A DNA stretch of 64,000 bases. Origin: Mesorhizobium denitrificans. GTDB taxonomy: Bacteria > Pseudomonadota > Alphaproteobacteria > Rhizobiales > Rhizobiaceae. The notes under the pieces are model-generated. The model had not been told where the DNA came from. It worked only from the letters and a program-made list of their open reading frames with translations, and made no database searches. The stretch spans positions 1-64,000 of the forward strand of contig NZ_QURN01000007.1 of NCBI RefSeq assembly GCF_003403035.1, given 5' to 3'. The stretch's first letter is position 1. Each line of letters opens with the position of its first letter. Both the position numbers and the translations under genes were made by a program. Shown piece by piece: positions 19,619 to 28,482 of the stretch.

Positions 19619-20608
19619 ATGCTGAACGCCAAACCCTTTGATGCTCCCGCTTCGATCGAATCTGCGCTTCGCACGGTGCGAACCGAGCGTGCGGGTGTCG
19701 ATGCTCTTGCGTATGCGCTGGAAAATGGCCTTGCATCGCCGTTCGCCAAAGCCGTCGAGTTTCTGTCTCGGGCAAAGGGCAGGGTGATTGTCACCGGCGT
19801 CGGCAAAAGCGGCCACATCGGCGCGAAAATTGCCGCCACATTGGCATCCACTGGAACGCCTGCGTTTTTCGTTCACCCGGCAGAGGCCAATCACGGCGAC
19901 CTTGGCATGATCGCGCGGGACGATGTTGTGCTGGCGATGTCATGGTCTGGCGAAAGCACCGAGCTTCGCGGTATCGTCGCCTATTCGCGGCGTTTTTCCA
20001 TTCCGCTCATCGCCATGACCTCATCGGATTCGTCATCGCTGGGGCGCGAGGCCGACGTGGTGCTGACGCTTCCCAAAGCCGACGAAGCCTGCCCGCATGG
20101 CCTGGCTCCTACAACCTCGACGCTGATGCAACTCGTGCTTGGCGATGCGCTGGCAATCGCGCTTCTGGAGGCCCGCGGTTTTACGCGAGACAATTTCCGC
20201 GACTTCCATCCGGGCGGCAAGCTTGGCGCCACGCTCACGCATCTTTCCGAGATCATGCGCAGCGGCGAGGATATGCCCGCCGTTCCGCTCGGCACAAAAA
20301 TGCCGGAAGCCGTCATGGTGTTGTCGAATAAGAAGGTTGGTTGCGTATGCGTGCTGGGTGCCGATGGCAGCCTTGAAGGCATCATCACGGATGGCGATGT
20401 CGCCCGCAATCTCCATCGCAATCTGAAAGATATTGCGGTTGATGAAATTATGACCCGCCAGCCCAAAACCGCCAGCCCGGATATGTCGGCCGGTGCAGCG
20501 ATCGCCTATCTCAATGAAAACAAGATCGGCGCGCTGGTGGTCATGGAAGGGCAAAAGCCTGTTGGCATCGTACACTTCCACGATTTGTTACGCATCGGCG
20601 CTGCCTAA
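19619..20608 (+). CDS. kdsD: D-arabinose-5-phosphate isomerase (KdsD/KpsF/GutQ family)
   Basis: The 329-residue protein interconverts ribulose-5-phosphate and arabinose-5-phosphate for Kdo, the inner-core sugar of LPS. The SIS domain (residues ~45-190) has VTGVGKSGHIGAKIAATL, the catalytic His in HPAEANHGDLGM and MSWSGES. Two CBS repeats follow (~210-325). Length is normal. Unlike many rhizobial copies it is not followed by lptC-lptA-lptB-rpoN, so it may be a second copy or a relocated gene. ATG 19619 has an AGGATA site. Confidence 0.93.
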   Translation: MLNAKPFDAPASIESALRTVRTERAGVDALAYALENGLASPFAKAVEFLSRAKGRVIVTGVGKSGHIGAKIAATLASTGTPAFFVHPAEANHGDLGMIARDDVVLAMSWSGESTELRGIVAYSRRFSIPLIAMTSSDSSSLGREADVVLTLPKADEACPHGLAPTTSTLMQLVLGDALAIALLEARGFTRDNFRDFHPGGKLGATLTHLSEIMRSGEDMPAVPLGTKMPEAVMVLSNKKVGCVCVLGADGSLEGIITDGDVARNLHRNLKDIAVDEIMTRQPKTASPDMSAGAAIAYLNENKIGALVVMEGQKPVGIVHFHDLLRIGAA

Positions 20609-21069
20609 GCCGCCTCAACGATCAATTCGAGGTCGATGTCCGACGCCTTGACGACGCGTACCCTCGCGCCCGCAGGCAAATCCGGCCCTGCAACACGCCA
20701 CATCGTATCGCCCAGTTTCACGCGTCCACGCCCGTTTTCGATGGGCTCGATCAAGGTCGCAACACGTCCGATCAACTGATCGCCGCGGCGATTCAGCAGC
20801 GGCTGGTCCGATTGCTCGCTGCGCGAAGCCATGATGCGCTTTCCGACATAGGCCGATATCAGCGAAAGCGCGAGGAACAGCAGCATCTGAACATGCCACG
20901 TCCAGAAAGCCGCATCCCAAAGCGCGAGCGAAATTGCGCCGACGATCAGCGCTGCAATGCCGATCCACAGCAGAAACACGCCGGGCGCAAAGATTTCCAG
21001 CGTCAGAAGAATGACGCCGAAAACCGTCCAGTTCCAGGGGCCGAGTTCTTCCACGATGCTGGAAAGCAT
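20605..21069 (-). CDS. NfeD-like membrane protein
   Basis: The 154-residue protein has two or three N-terminal helices (FGVILLTLEIFAPGVFLLWIGIA and MLLFLALSLISAYVG) and a C-terminal OB-fold (~residues 95-150; GRVATLIEPIENGRGRVKLGDTMWRVAGPDL). NfeD proteins pair with stomatin-like proteins in membrane microdomains. It starts 12 nt after the SPFH gene, so the two form an operon. Its stop overlaps the convergent kdsD end by 4 nt. Confidence 0.92.
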   Translation of the reverse strand: MLSSIVEELGPWNWTVFGVILLTLEIFAPGVFLLWIGIAALIVGAISLALWDAAFWTWHVQMLLFLALSLISAYVGKRIMASRSEQSDQPLLNRRGDQLIGRVATLIEPIENGRGRVKLGDTMWRVAGPDLPAGARVRVVKASDIDLELIVEAA

Positions 21070-21081
21070 GGCCTTGCCTCG

Positions 21082-22026
21082 TTAATTCTGGTCAGGGTTT
21101 ATGCGTGGCGGGCGCGGCGTGCGCGGCGCGCTTTGCAGTGCCTGATCGCCGAACACTTCCCTGGCTATTGCGCCAATGCCGCCAAGCGAGCCTATCAGCG
21201 ATGAAGCTTCCATCGGCATCAGCACAATCTTGTTGTTGCTGGAAGAGCCGATCTTGGCGAGCGCTTCCGTGTATTTCTGCGCGACGAAATAGTTGATCGC
21301 CTGCACATCGCCCTTTGCAATTGCCTCGGAAACCACCTGCGTTGCACGCGCTTCTGCTTCGGCGGCGCGTTCGCGTGCTTCTGCATCGCGGAAAGCTGCT
21401 TCGCGGCGGCCTTCTGCTTCCAGCACCTGCGCTTGCTTCATGCCCTCGGCTTCGAGAATCTGCGCGCGCTTGTTGCGCTCTGCCATCATCTGCCGCGCCA
21501 TTGATTCCACCAGATTTGCGGGCGGATTGATGTCCTTGATTTCGACGCGCGTAACCTTGATGCCCCACGGATGCGCGGCTTCATCGACAACGCGCAGCAG
21601 GCGCTCATTGATCGCATCGCGATTTGAAAGCAGTTCGTCCAGATCCATCGAACCCATAACCGTACGGATGTTGGTCATGGTCAGGTTCAGAATAGCATTT
21701 TGCAGGTTGGACACCTGATACGCCGCCTGCGGTGCATTCAGCACCTGATAGAAGGCGACCGCATCGACTGCGACGATGGCGTTATCCTTGGTGATGACTT
21801 CCTGCGTCGGAACGTCCAACACCTGTTCCATCATGTTCAGCTTGGCGCCAACACGGTCTACGAACGGCACAATCAGGTTGAGGCCCGGTGTAAGCGTCTT
21901 TGTATATCTGCCAAACCGCTCGACCGTATAATTATACCCTTGCGGCACTGTCTTGATGCCAGCCACAAGTATTGAAATAACAAGTATCGCGAGTACGATT
22001 ACGATAATGTCCAAGCCGCCGAACAT
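21082..22026 (-). CDS. qmcA: SPFH/Band 7 membrane protein, QmcA-like (paraslipin)
   Basis: The 314-residue protein has an N-terminal helix ([17 protein letters not shown]), the SPFH domain ([36 protein letters not shown] through [12 protein letters not shown]), an Ala/Glu-rich coiled coil (~180-245) and a C-terminal [11 protein letters not shown]. Stomatin homologues oligomerise into membrane cages and modulate proteases such as FtsH. It is paired with nfeD downstream, the usual arrangement. The ATG 22026 start is standard for the family. Confidence 0.93.
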   Translation of the reverse strand: MFGGLDIIVIVLAILVISILVAGIKTVPQGYNYTVERFGRYTKTLTPGLNLIVPFVDRVGAKLNMMEQVLDVPTQEVITKDNAIVAVDAVAFYQVLNAPQAAYQVSNLQNAILNLTMTNIRTVMGSMDLDELLSNRDAINERLLRVVDEAAHPWGIKVTRVEIKDINPPANLVESMARQMMAERNKRAQILEAEGMKQAQVLEAEGRREAAFRDAEARERAAEAEARATQVVSEAIAKGDVQAINYFVAQKYTEALAKIGSSSNNKIVLMPMEASSLIGSLGGIGAIAREVFGDQALQSAPRTPRPPRINPDQN

Positions 22027-22109
22027 TCAGGCCTCCCTCAAATGATGCCGCTACGAATCACGTAAGTATCTTTCGATCCTCTTACAATCTTCGAGTAAAA
22101 ATCTCTGTA

Positions 22110-23321
22110 TCAGGCCGTAAGGGCAAAAAGATCGGCGTCGATGTCGGTCTTCCCGTCGAGCGTGGAGGCAATCAATTCGCTGGCTATGCGCGAAAACGTA
22201 ATGCCGTTGCCGCCATATCCCATCACCGCAAAAATGCGCGGCTTTCGCGGAATTTGCCCAATCTTGGGCAACCCGCTTTCCGTGGTGCCAAACGCTCCCG
22301 CCCATTTGAATTCGGGCGTCGGATCGATGTCTGGAAAAAGCTTTCCGAGCTTTTGCGCAATGCGCGCCGATTTCTTTTCTATCAACGCGTCCCGCGTTTC
22401 CTCGTCGGTGAAAGGCTCATCCTCGCCACCGCAAATGATACGGCCATCATAGGTCGCGCGCGCATAGAGATATGGGTCCGACGCCTCCCATATGAGTGCT
22501 TCCTGCGGCCAGATATTGCGAGGCTGGGCACGCGTGGCGATTGCCCAGGTCGAAATCACCGAATGGCCCTTGGCTGGAACCCCATCCATCAGTTCGTATC
22601 CGGTCGCGAGCACGAGATGCTTCGCGCGGATGATCGGCCCATTCTTGGTTGAAACACTGACGCCATCCGCGCTGTGCTCGATCTTCATCGCTTCGACTGG
22701 TGAATAGAGCCGCGCCTTTTTCTGCATAGAGCGCAGCAGTAGCCCGCTTGTCAGCATACGCGGATCGAGCGCCAGATTATTGCCGCTCAAGATTGCGCCA
22801 CGCCGAATTATCCCAAAGCTTTCGCGCAAATCTGCGGGCGCCAGATAGTGCGCTCCCAAGCCTGCGGCGCGGCGCGTCACTGCTTCCTCCTGCAACGCAC
22901 CGGCACCCAGCACATTGCCGGCAAGGTAAAGTGAGGGGCGCGACGTCATCCGGCAACGCAAATCCGCCTGCTCGATATGGCTTTGCAGATTGGCAACGGC
23001 GAGCCGCGAGCGCCGCCAAGCGCGCTCGGCATTTTGCTTGCCAATCTTTCCGATCAGATGGGAAAGCGGTGTGTCGATTTCATATTGTACCAGCGCCGTC
23101 GTTGCAGAGGTCGAGCCAAGCAAAGGTCCGCGCCGGTCGATCATCAGCACATCGTGACCCTGTGCTGCCAGTGCATCCGCGATCATCGCGCCGCTGATAC
23201 CCATGCCGGCGATCAGCACGTCGGTCTTTGCGTCTTGCGTGAGCTTTTGCGCCGGAACGCTCGGCGCACGGTAGGATTTCCAGACGGGTTGACCGCCCCT
23301 CAGATCAAGCTTTCGTTGCAG
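22110..23321 (-). CDS. FAD-dependent oxidoreductase (DAO family), probable non-canonical start
   Basis: The FAD fold begins DVLIAGMGISGAMIADAL and continues with IDRRGPLLGSTSATTALVQYEID, a late VLATGYEL and the C-terminal AVMGYGGNGITFSRIASEL. This is the glycine-oxidase/DadA-like DAO group; substrate unknown. The first usual start is GTG 23219, inside the first beta strand. Conserved-looking codons (LDLRGGQPVWKSYRAP) continue upstream to the hemH stop with no ATG, GTG or TTG, so CTG 23321 or CTG 23303 may be used. It follows hemH in the same frame. Confidence 0.8.
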   Translation of the reverse strand: MQRKLDLRGGQPVWKSYRAPSVPAQKLTQDAKTDVLIAGMGISGAMIADALAAQGHDVLMIDRRGPLLGSTSATTALVQYEIDTPLSHLIGKIGKQNAERAWRRSRLAVANLQSHIEQADLRCRMTSRPSLYLAGNVLGAGALQEEAVTRRAAGLGAHYLAPADLRESFGIIRRGAILSGNNLALDPRMLTSGLLLRSMQKKARLYSPVEAMKIEHSADGVSVSTKNGPIIRAKHLVLATGYELMDGVPAKGHSVISTWAIATRAQPRNIWPQEALIWEASDPYLYARATYDGRIICGGEDEPFTDEETRDALIEKKSARIAQKLGKLFPDIDPTPEFKWAGAFGTTESGLPKIGQIPRKPRIFAVMGYGGNGITFSRIASELIASTLDGKTDIDADLFALTA

Positions 23322-24362
23322 TTATAGCCATCCCATCAATTCGCGCCGCACCAGTGTTTCAATCACTGTCATCCCTTCCTCGCTGTCATTGAGGCAAGGG
23401 ATATGCGCGAAATTGGTTCCGCCATTGTGCAGGAAAATTTCACCGACTTCGCCCGCGATCTCTTCCAGTGTTTCGATGCAATCTGCCGAAAAGCCCGGAT
23501 TGATGATGGCGATGGCCTTCACGCCTTCCTTGGCAAGCCGCTCCACAGTCTTGTCCGTGTAAGGCTGCAACCATTCTTCGCGGCCGAAGCGGGACTGGAA
23601 GCAGGTCAGCAGCTTTTTCTCGTCCCAACCAAGCTTTTCGCGCAGCAGTCGGGATGTCTTCTGGCAATGGCAGTGATAGGGGTCGCCCGCCTCGAAATAG
23701 CGCTTCGGCAGGCCGTGATAGGAGGCGATCACCACTTCCGGCTCGAACTCCAGCGTTCCCAGAAACTTCGTCATAGAATTCGCCAGCGCGTCGATGTAAG
23801 TCGGCTCATCATAGTAGGGCGGCAGTGTGCGCAGCGCGGGTTGTACGCGCATTTTCATCAGCGCCATGAACAATGCGTCATTCGCGGTCGCGGTCGTGCT
23901 TGCGGCATATTGCGGATAAAGCGGCACGCACAGCATACGGTCGACACCTTGCTCAACCATGCGCTTGGCAACGCTTTCCGTGGATGGGTTGCCGTAACGC
24001 ATCGCCCAATCCACCACCACGCGCGGATCATCGCGGAAGGCTTCGGCGAGCTTTTCGCCTTGCGCGCGGGTGATCGTGCGCAGCGGCGATTCATTTAGCT
24101 CGTAGTTCCAGATTTTCTTGTAGTTCTCGCCGGATGTTTTCGGCCTGCGCAGCAGCACCGGCCCGTACAGGATCGGATACCACTGAATTTTGGGCAGTTC
24201 GATCACGCGCGGGTCGGAAAGAAACTCGCGCAAATAGCGCCGCATCGACCAGTAATCCGTCCCGTCGGGCGTGCCGAGATTGACAAGCAATATGCCGATT
24301 TTGCGTTCAGGAACCGCCGGATGGCCGGCTGGAAGGTGAGTGCTAGCTCTGGCTTGGGTCAT
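23322..24362 (-). CDS. hemH: Ferrochelatase
   Basis: The 346-residue enzyme inserts ferrous iron into protoporphyrin IX, the last step of haem synthesis. It opens with KIGILLVNLGTPDG, has YPILYGPVLLRRPKTSGENYKKIWN, and keeps the active-site His in VIASYHGLPKRYFEAGDPYHCHCQKTS and the Glu region FLHNGGTNFAHIPCLND. ATG 24362 (MTQARAS) is chosen; in-frame codons up to 24443 are low-complexity Ser/Thr and overlap a palindromic repeat. The stop TAA is immediately followed in frame by the oxidoreductase codons. Confidence 0.95.
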   Translation of the reverse strand: MTQARASTHLPAGHPAVPERKIGILLVNLGTPDGTDYWSMRRYLREFLSDPRVIELPKIQWYPILYGPVLLRRPKTSGENYKKIWNYELNESPLRTITRAQGEKLAEAFRDDPRVVVDWAMRYGNPSTESVAKRMVEQGVDRMLCVPLYPQYAASTTATANDALFMALMKMRVQPALRTLPPYYDEPTYIDALANSMTKFLGTLEFEPEVVIASYHGLPKRYFEAGDPYHCHCQKTSRLLREKLGWDEKKLLTCFQSRFGREEWLQPYTDKTVERLAKEGVKAIAIINPGFSADCIETLEEIAGEVGEIFLHNGGTNFAHIPCLNDSEEGMTVIETLVRRELMGWL

Positions 24363-24440
24363 GGCCTGCTTGTGCACCGCTCGCCTTTTACCTGCAAGTG
24401 TACCCTTGGCCGCACCTGATGTTGTTGAACTCGTGCTTGT

Positions 24441-24480
24441 CATCCCTCATCCACCTGCCCGCAGGCGGATGAGGGGTAAG
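24441..24480. repeat. Palindromic intergenic repeat (CCCTCATCC...GGATGAGGGG)
   Basis: CCCTCATCCACCTGCC and GCAGGCGGATGAGGGGT form a long imperfect hairpin between hemH and the 5'-nucleotidase gene. The same arms occur at 6960-6984 and 56820-56856. Confidence 0.75.
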
Positions 24481-24491
24481 AGACGCAGCAA

Positions 24492-26498
24492 TCAGTTTGC
24501 GGCAGGCACTTTCAGGTTCGAGCCGATGGGCAGGAAGCGCGGCTTGTAGTCGGGGTTCGCGTCCTGAAGCACATGCCACTTCTCGCCGTTGCCATAGAAC
24601 TTCTCGGCCAGCTTCCAGAAATTGTCACCACGCGCAATCACATGCTCCTGCGCGCCGGTGGCTGCCGGAGCAGCCGTTGCGGGTGCCTGTGCCTGCGTCT
24701 CGGTTGCTGCCGGGGCAGGGGCAGTTGGCGCGGGTTCCGGCGCAATCGTCGGCGGGGTGTTGGCAATTTCATTGGAGGCTGCCGGCGGTTGCGGAACTGC
24801 AGGTTCAGCCGGAGCAGTTGCCGCCGGAGCAGTTGCCGCTGGCGCAGTTTCCGCTGGCGCTGTCGCTGCCGGTTCGGCTTGAGCGGTTGCACCGATTTCG
24901 GTGATGCGGCCATCGAGTTTCGGCGTATAAGGGCGGTTCTTTCCCAGATAATCAGCTACGACCTGTTCAAGGCTTGGGCCGTAATCATATGCGTTCTGGG
25001 CATTGTCGGCGAACAGCTTATAGCCGTCGCCGCCCTGCCGGACGTAGTTGTTTGTCGCGACCAGATAGGTCTTGTTCGGGTCGATCGGCGCCCAATTGCC
25101 GTTCTCCATCACTTCGACGGATTTGATGCGGCCTTCATTGGGTTTCACCGACTTGTCGAAGCTGTATTTCAAACCCGCAACCTGCGGGAACTTGCCCTTG
25201 CTTTCTTCGATTTCGCTCACACCGGCTTCGAGGGAGGCTACAATATCCTTGCCGGAAAGCTGGAAGGTGGCGAGCGTGTTCTGGAAGGGCAGCACCGTCA
25301 AGACTTCGCCCATCGTAACGACGCCCTGATCGATTGATGCACGCAATCCACCGCCATTCTGGAACACGATGCTCACGCCCTGACCCTTCACGCGGTCGAG
25401 AATGGCATCCGATACCATGTCGCCCATCTCGCATTCACGCGCGCGGCAATTATCGCGGCTGCCATCGATTGGCGCGGTGGTTTCCGAAACTTCGGTGCGC
25501 TTGAGCGCTTCGATCGGCGCGCCAAGTTCGGCGATGCGCTTCAACGCTGCCTCATCCGGCTTGACGTTGCTGTCGAGGAAAATCGGGTCGCCCTTGGCTT
25601 CCTTCACGACGCCATTGTCGTCAAACACCACCTGAAATTCGCCGAGATATTTGGAATAGGAAGCCGCCTGCGTGACCGGCACTTTATATCCGCCGGGATT
25701 GTCGATCATGGTTGGGTAGGGACCTTCGGCCTTCGCATCCGTGTTGGAAAGCAGAGAGTGCGAGTGGCCGCCCACGACCACATCGACACCGGGGATTTTC
25801 GCAATCATTTCCTTGTCGCGCGGATAGCCGACATGGGTCAGCGCGATGATCTTGTTCACGCCTTCGGCCTCGAGCTTCTTCACCTCAGCCGTAATCGTCG
25901 CAATGTCGTCCTCGATTGTGATGTTCGGGCCCGGCGATGCAATTTCCGGCGTGTCCGTCGTCACGGCACCGACAATGCCGATTTTCTGCCCGCCAACTTC
26001 GATTACGACGGAAGGCTTGATGCGGTCGCCCACCTTTGACGCTGCGCTAGCCTTGACGTTGGCGGAAAGCACAGGGAACTGGATCACGTCCAGAAATGGT
26101 GCCAATGCATCTTCGCCATCATCGAATTCGTGGTTTCCGACGGTCATGGCATCGAATTTCATCTCGTTGAGAAACTCGGCTTCCGTCTTGCCCTTGTAGG
26201 TCGTGTAGAACAGCGAGCCCTGGAAATTATCGCCGCCATTCAGCAGCAGCACGTTCTGGCCTTTAAGCTTGTCGCGCTCCTGATTGATTGCGGTGATCAA
26301 TCGCGCCGCGCCGCCAATACACTCATTTTTGGTTTCTTCCTCGGCCGAGCAGGTCGATTCATACTTGTTGTTGGATTCAATGCGGCTGTGCCAGTCATTG
26401 ATGTGCAAAATGTTCAATGTGTAGTCGGCAAAGGAGGCAGCCGTGGAAAGCCCGAGCGTGGAAACGGACAATGCGGCAATGGCGGCGAATTTTTTCAT
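24492..26498 (-). CDS. 5'-nucleotidase/2',3'-cyclic phosphodiesterase family protein with C-terminal LysM
   Basis: The 668-residue secreted protein has a signal peptide (residues 1-24) and a calcineurin-like metallophosphatase domain with HINDWHSR, LNGGDNFQGS, GNHEFDDG and VGGHSHSLL. A 5'-nucleotidase C-terminal domain follows (~residues 340-530; NGGGLRASIDQG, TNNYVRQGGDGY), then ~80 residues of Ala/Pro/Glu repeats and a LysM domain (~617-668; EHVIARGDNFWKLAEKFYG). It likely salvages nucleotides in the periplasm while held to peptidoglycan by LysM. ATG 26498 has a strong AGGAG; codons upstream to 26609 are rejected. Confidence 0.92.
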   Translation of the reverse strand: MKKFAAIAALSVSTLGLSTAASFADYTLNILHINDWHSRIESNNKYESTCSAEEETKNECIGGAARLITAINQERDKLKGQNVLLLNGGDNFQGSLFYTTYKGKTEAEFLNEMKFDAMTVGNHEFDDGEDALAPFLDVIQFPVLSANVKASAASKVGDRIKPSVVIEVGGQKIGIVGAVTTDTPEIASPGPNITIEDDIATITAEVKKLEAEGVNKIIALTHVGYPRDKEMIAKIPGVDVVVGGHSHSLLSNTDAKAEGPYPTMIDNPGGYKVPVTQAASYSKYLGEFQVVFDDNGVVKEAKGDPIFLDSNVKPDEAALKRIAELGAPIEALKRTEVSETTAPIDGSRDNCRARECEMGDMVSDAILDRVKGQGVSIVFQNGGGLRASIDQGVVTMGEVLTVLPFQNTLATFQLSGKDIVASLEAGVSEIEESKGKFPQVAGLKYSFDKSVKPNEGRIKSVEVMENGNWAPIDPNKTYLVATNNYVRQGGDGYKLFADNAQNAYDYGPSLEQVVADYLGKNRPYTPKLDGRITEIGATAQAEPAATAPAETAPAATAPAATAPAEPAVPQPPAASNEIANTPPTIAPEPAPTAPAPAATETQAQAPATAAPAATGAQEHVIARGDNFWKLAEKFYGNGEKWHVLQDANPDYKPRFLPIGSNLKVPAAN

Positions 26499-26605
26499 GG
26501 AGTTCTCCTGAGCGTTCCCTGCATGTGACGGGGCAGATATGTCGTGCGTGTGACGCGGTGGCCTATGTTTCCACCGCCGTTTAAGGCTTGCAAGCCAAAT
26601 CGCGT

Positions 26606-27853
26606 TCACTTTGCATAGTCGCGCTCGTCGGCGATCACCTTGCCGTCATTCGGCAGCGCTTCAGCCTCGACAATCGACACCGTTCCGCCAAGCTTGGTCA
26701 CGTCGCGCAGGCTTGCCTCAACATCCCTCGCCGCAACGTTGCCACCTGCACTTATCAGCAGGCTCATCGTATCCTGTTCGCCGTCACGGCGCACAACAAG
26801 CCGCGCCCGATCAATGCCGGGATGCCGTTTGACGATCTCCGCAACCTGTTTTGGGTCCACGAACATGCCCTTGATCTTGGTGCGCTGGTCTGCGCGTCCC
26901 ATCCAGCCTTTCAGGCGCCTGTTTGTGCGCCCGCAGGGCGACGGCTCGTCAATGAATGCCGAAAGGTCGCCCGTGCCGAAGCGCACAAGCGGATAGGCGG
27001 TACTGAAACTCGTCACCACCACTTCGCCGACTTCATCCGCGCCAACCGGATCGCCGGTTCCGGGCCGCACGATTTCCACGATCAGCCCTTCATTCACCAC
27101 CATGCCGGGGTTGGGCAGTCCATCTGCGCCCGCCGTTTCGTAAGCAATAATGCCCAGATCGGCGGTAGCATAGCATTGGAAAACATTGACGCCGCGCTCG
27201 AGATATTCCTGCCGCAGCGATGGAAACAGCGCGCCGCCCGAAACCAGCGCCAGCTTGAATGATGACAGGTCTTTGCCGAGTTCGCTCGCGCGGTCCAGCA
27301 TGACTTTCAGATAGTCGGGTGTGCCCGAATAGACCTTGGGCCGCAGCGCCGCTGCTGCCTCCACCTGCGTGTCCGTGTTTCCGACACCAGCCGGAAACAC
27401 CAGGCATCCGAGCGCGCGCCCGCCTTCGTCCAGCAGGAAGCCGCCGGGCGTCATGTGATATGAAAAAGCGTTGTGCAGAATGTCGCCTGCGCGAACGCCA
27501 GCTGCATAGAGCGCGCGGGTCGCGCCCCAAGGGTCAGGACCGAAACCTTGCGGCTCCCACACCGGGCCGGGCGACATGAAAACTCGCCCATGCGTGAGCG
27601 CCTTGGGATGCACGAAACCGCCGAATGGTGGCTCCGCGGCTTGAAATTCCATCAGTTCGGGCTTGCGAAGAACAGGAAGGCGAGCAAGCGCCTTTCGGTT
27701 ATTGATTTCGTCGAAATGGAAGCCTGAAAGCCACTTTGCTAGCCCGGGCGCACCCTCTGCTGCCTCTCGCAGAAAATCGGGCAAGGCTGCGAAATGCGCT
27801 TCTTCGCGCGCTGCCGGAGGCTGGGTTTCCAGATTGTCGAGATGCTCGCCCAT
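26606..27853 (-). CDS. Phenylacetate-CoA ligase-like (PaaK family) AMP-forming enzyme
   Basis: The 415-residue protein belongs to the adenylate-forming PaaK group: YSGTPDYLKVMLDRA, a CYATADLGIIAYE block equivalent to A5, LVRFGTGDLSAF (A7 Asp), and GRADQRTKIKGMFVDPKQV (C-terminal Lys region). It should activate an aromatic or related carboxylate to its CoA thioester via an acyl-AMP. No other paa gene is present, so the substrate is open. ATG 27853 has GGAGGAAC close by. The gene is monocistronic. Confidence 0.87.
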   Translation of the reverse strand: MGEHLDNLETQPPAAREEAHFAALPDFLREAAEGAPGLAKWLSGFHFDEINNRKALARLPVLRKPELMEFQAAEPPFGGFVHPKALTHGRVFMSPGPVWEPQGFGPDPWGATRALYAAGVRAGDILHNAFSYHMTPGGFLLDEGGRALGCLVFPAGVGNTDTQVEAAAALRPKVYSGTPDYLKVMLDRASELGKDLSSFKLALVSGGALFPSLRQEYLERGVNVFQCYATADLGIIAYETAGADGLPNPGMVVNEGLIVEIVRPGTGDPVGADEVGEVVVTSFSTAYPLVRFGTGDLSAFIDEPSPCGRTNRRLKGWMGRADQRTKIKGMFVDPKQVAEIVKRHPGIDRARLVVRRDGEQDTMSLLISAGGNVAARDVEASLRDVTKLGGTVSIVEAEALPNDGKVIADERDYAK

Positions 27854-28002
27854 TCAGTTCCTCCGCATTGACGGAGGCACTATCTCAATGCCGCTTGCCC
27901 CATGCAACCCGACAGATGTGCGGAAGGGGTAAATAGCTCTAGGCGAAAACCGCCATAGACCCTCGGGTCAAGCCCGAGAGCAATGACCCGTATTTCACCG
28001 TA

Positions 28003-28389
28003 TCAAGCCGCTGGTGCGCGGCGGTTCAGCGAGAAGTTCTGGCCGGTGGCGTTGGTGCAGTTCAGCTGCTGCGGCGTTGCCAGCAGGCAGTTGAACGCAA
28101 TCGGCGTCTGGCGAATCAGCGAAGTGCCGGTAATCGAGATCATCTTGTTCTCGGTGAACCGATAGCTGCCTTCCGCCAGCTTGTTGCCCGTATCCGTAGC
28201 GTTGGTCGAGAACACGCCGCCCTGGAAGCGAGAAACGGCCACGCCGTCTGTGCTCAGCCATTCGCCGTCAACCGGGCTTGCCGCGGCAACGCGCGTCGGG
28301 CTGCTGCCGCCGCTGGTGGAACAACCTGCCAAAGCAGCGAGTGCTACCGCTGCGATCCCCATCGATGCAATTTTTGACGCAAAGGTCAT
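28003..28389 (-). CDS. omp10: Omp10-like outer-membrane lipoprotein (AprI/Inh fold)
   Basis: The 128-residue lipoprotein has a signal peptide with lipobox LAALAGC (Cys near residue 22). The mature part resembles Brucella Omp10: DGEWLSTDGVAVSRFQGGVF, DTGNKLAEGSYRF, FNCLLATPQQLNCTNATG and SLNRRAP, including the two Cys residues that likely pair. The AprI/Inh fold is an eight-stranded barrel; protease inhibition is not established for this branch. ATG 28389 is preferred to ATG 28395 for spacing to AGAGGA. Confidence 0.87.
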   Translation of the reverse strand: MTFASKIASMGIAAVALAALAGCSTSGGSSPTRVAAASPVDGEWLSTDGVAVSRFQGGVFSTNATDTGNKLAEGSYRFTENKMISITGTSLIRQTPIAFNCLLATPQQLNCTNATGQNFSLNRRAPAA

Positions 28390-28439
28390 CGTCATGTCCT
28401 CTCTTCGTCCCTCGAATCTCTGTTGCTTTATGACAAAGC

Positions 28440-28471
28440 AAAAAGCAAGCGCGGCGTAGCTGCGCCGCGCT
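28440..28471 (-). terminator. Rho-independent terminator after homospermidine synthase
   Basis: On the minus strand AGCGCGGCG-CAGCTA-CGCCGCGCT is followed by TGCTTTTTGC. It separates hss from the Omp10-like gene. Confidence 0.85.
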
Positions 28472-28482
28472 CGTCTTGCGCG

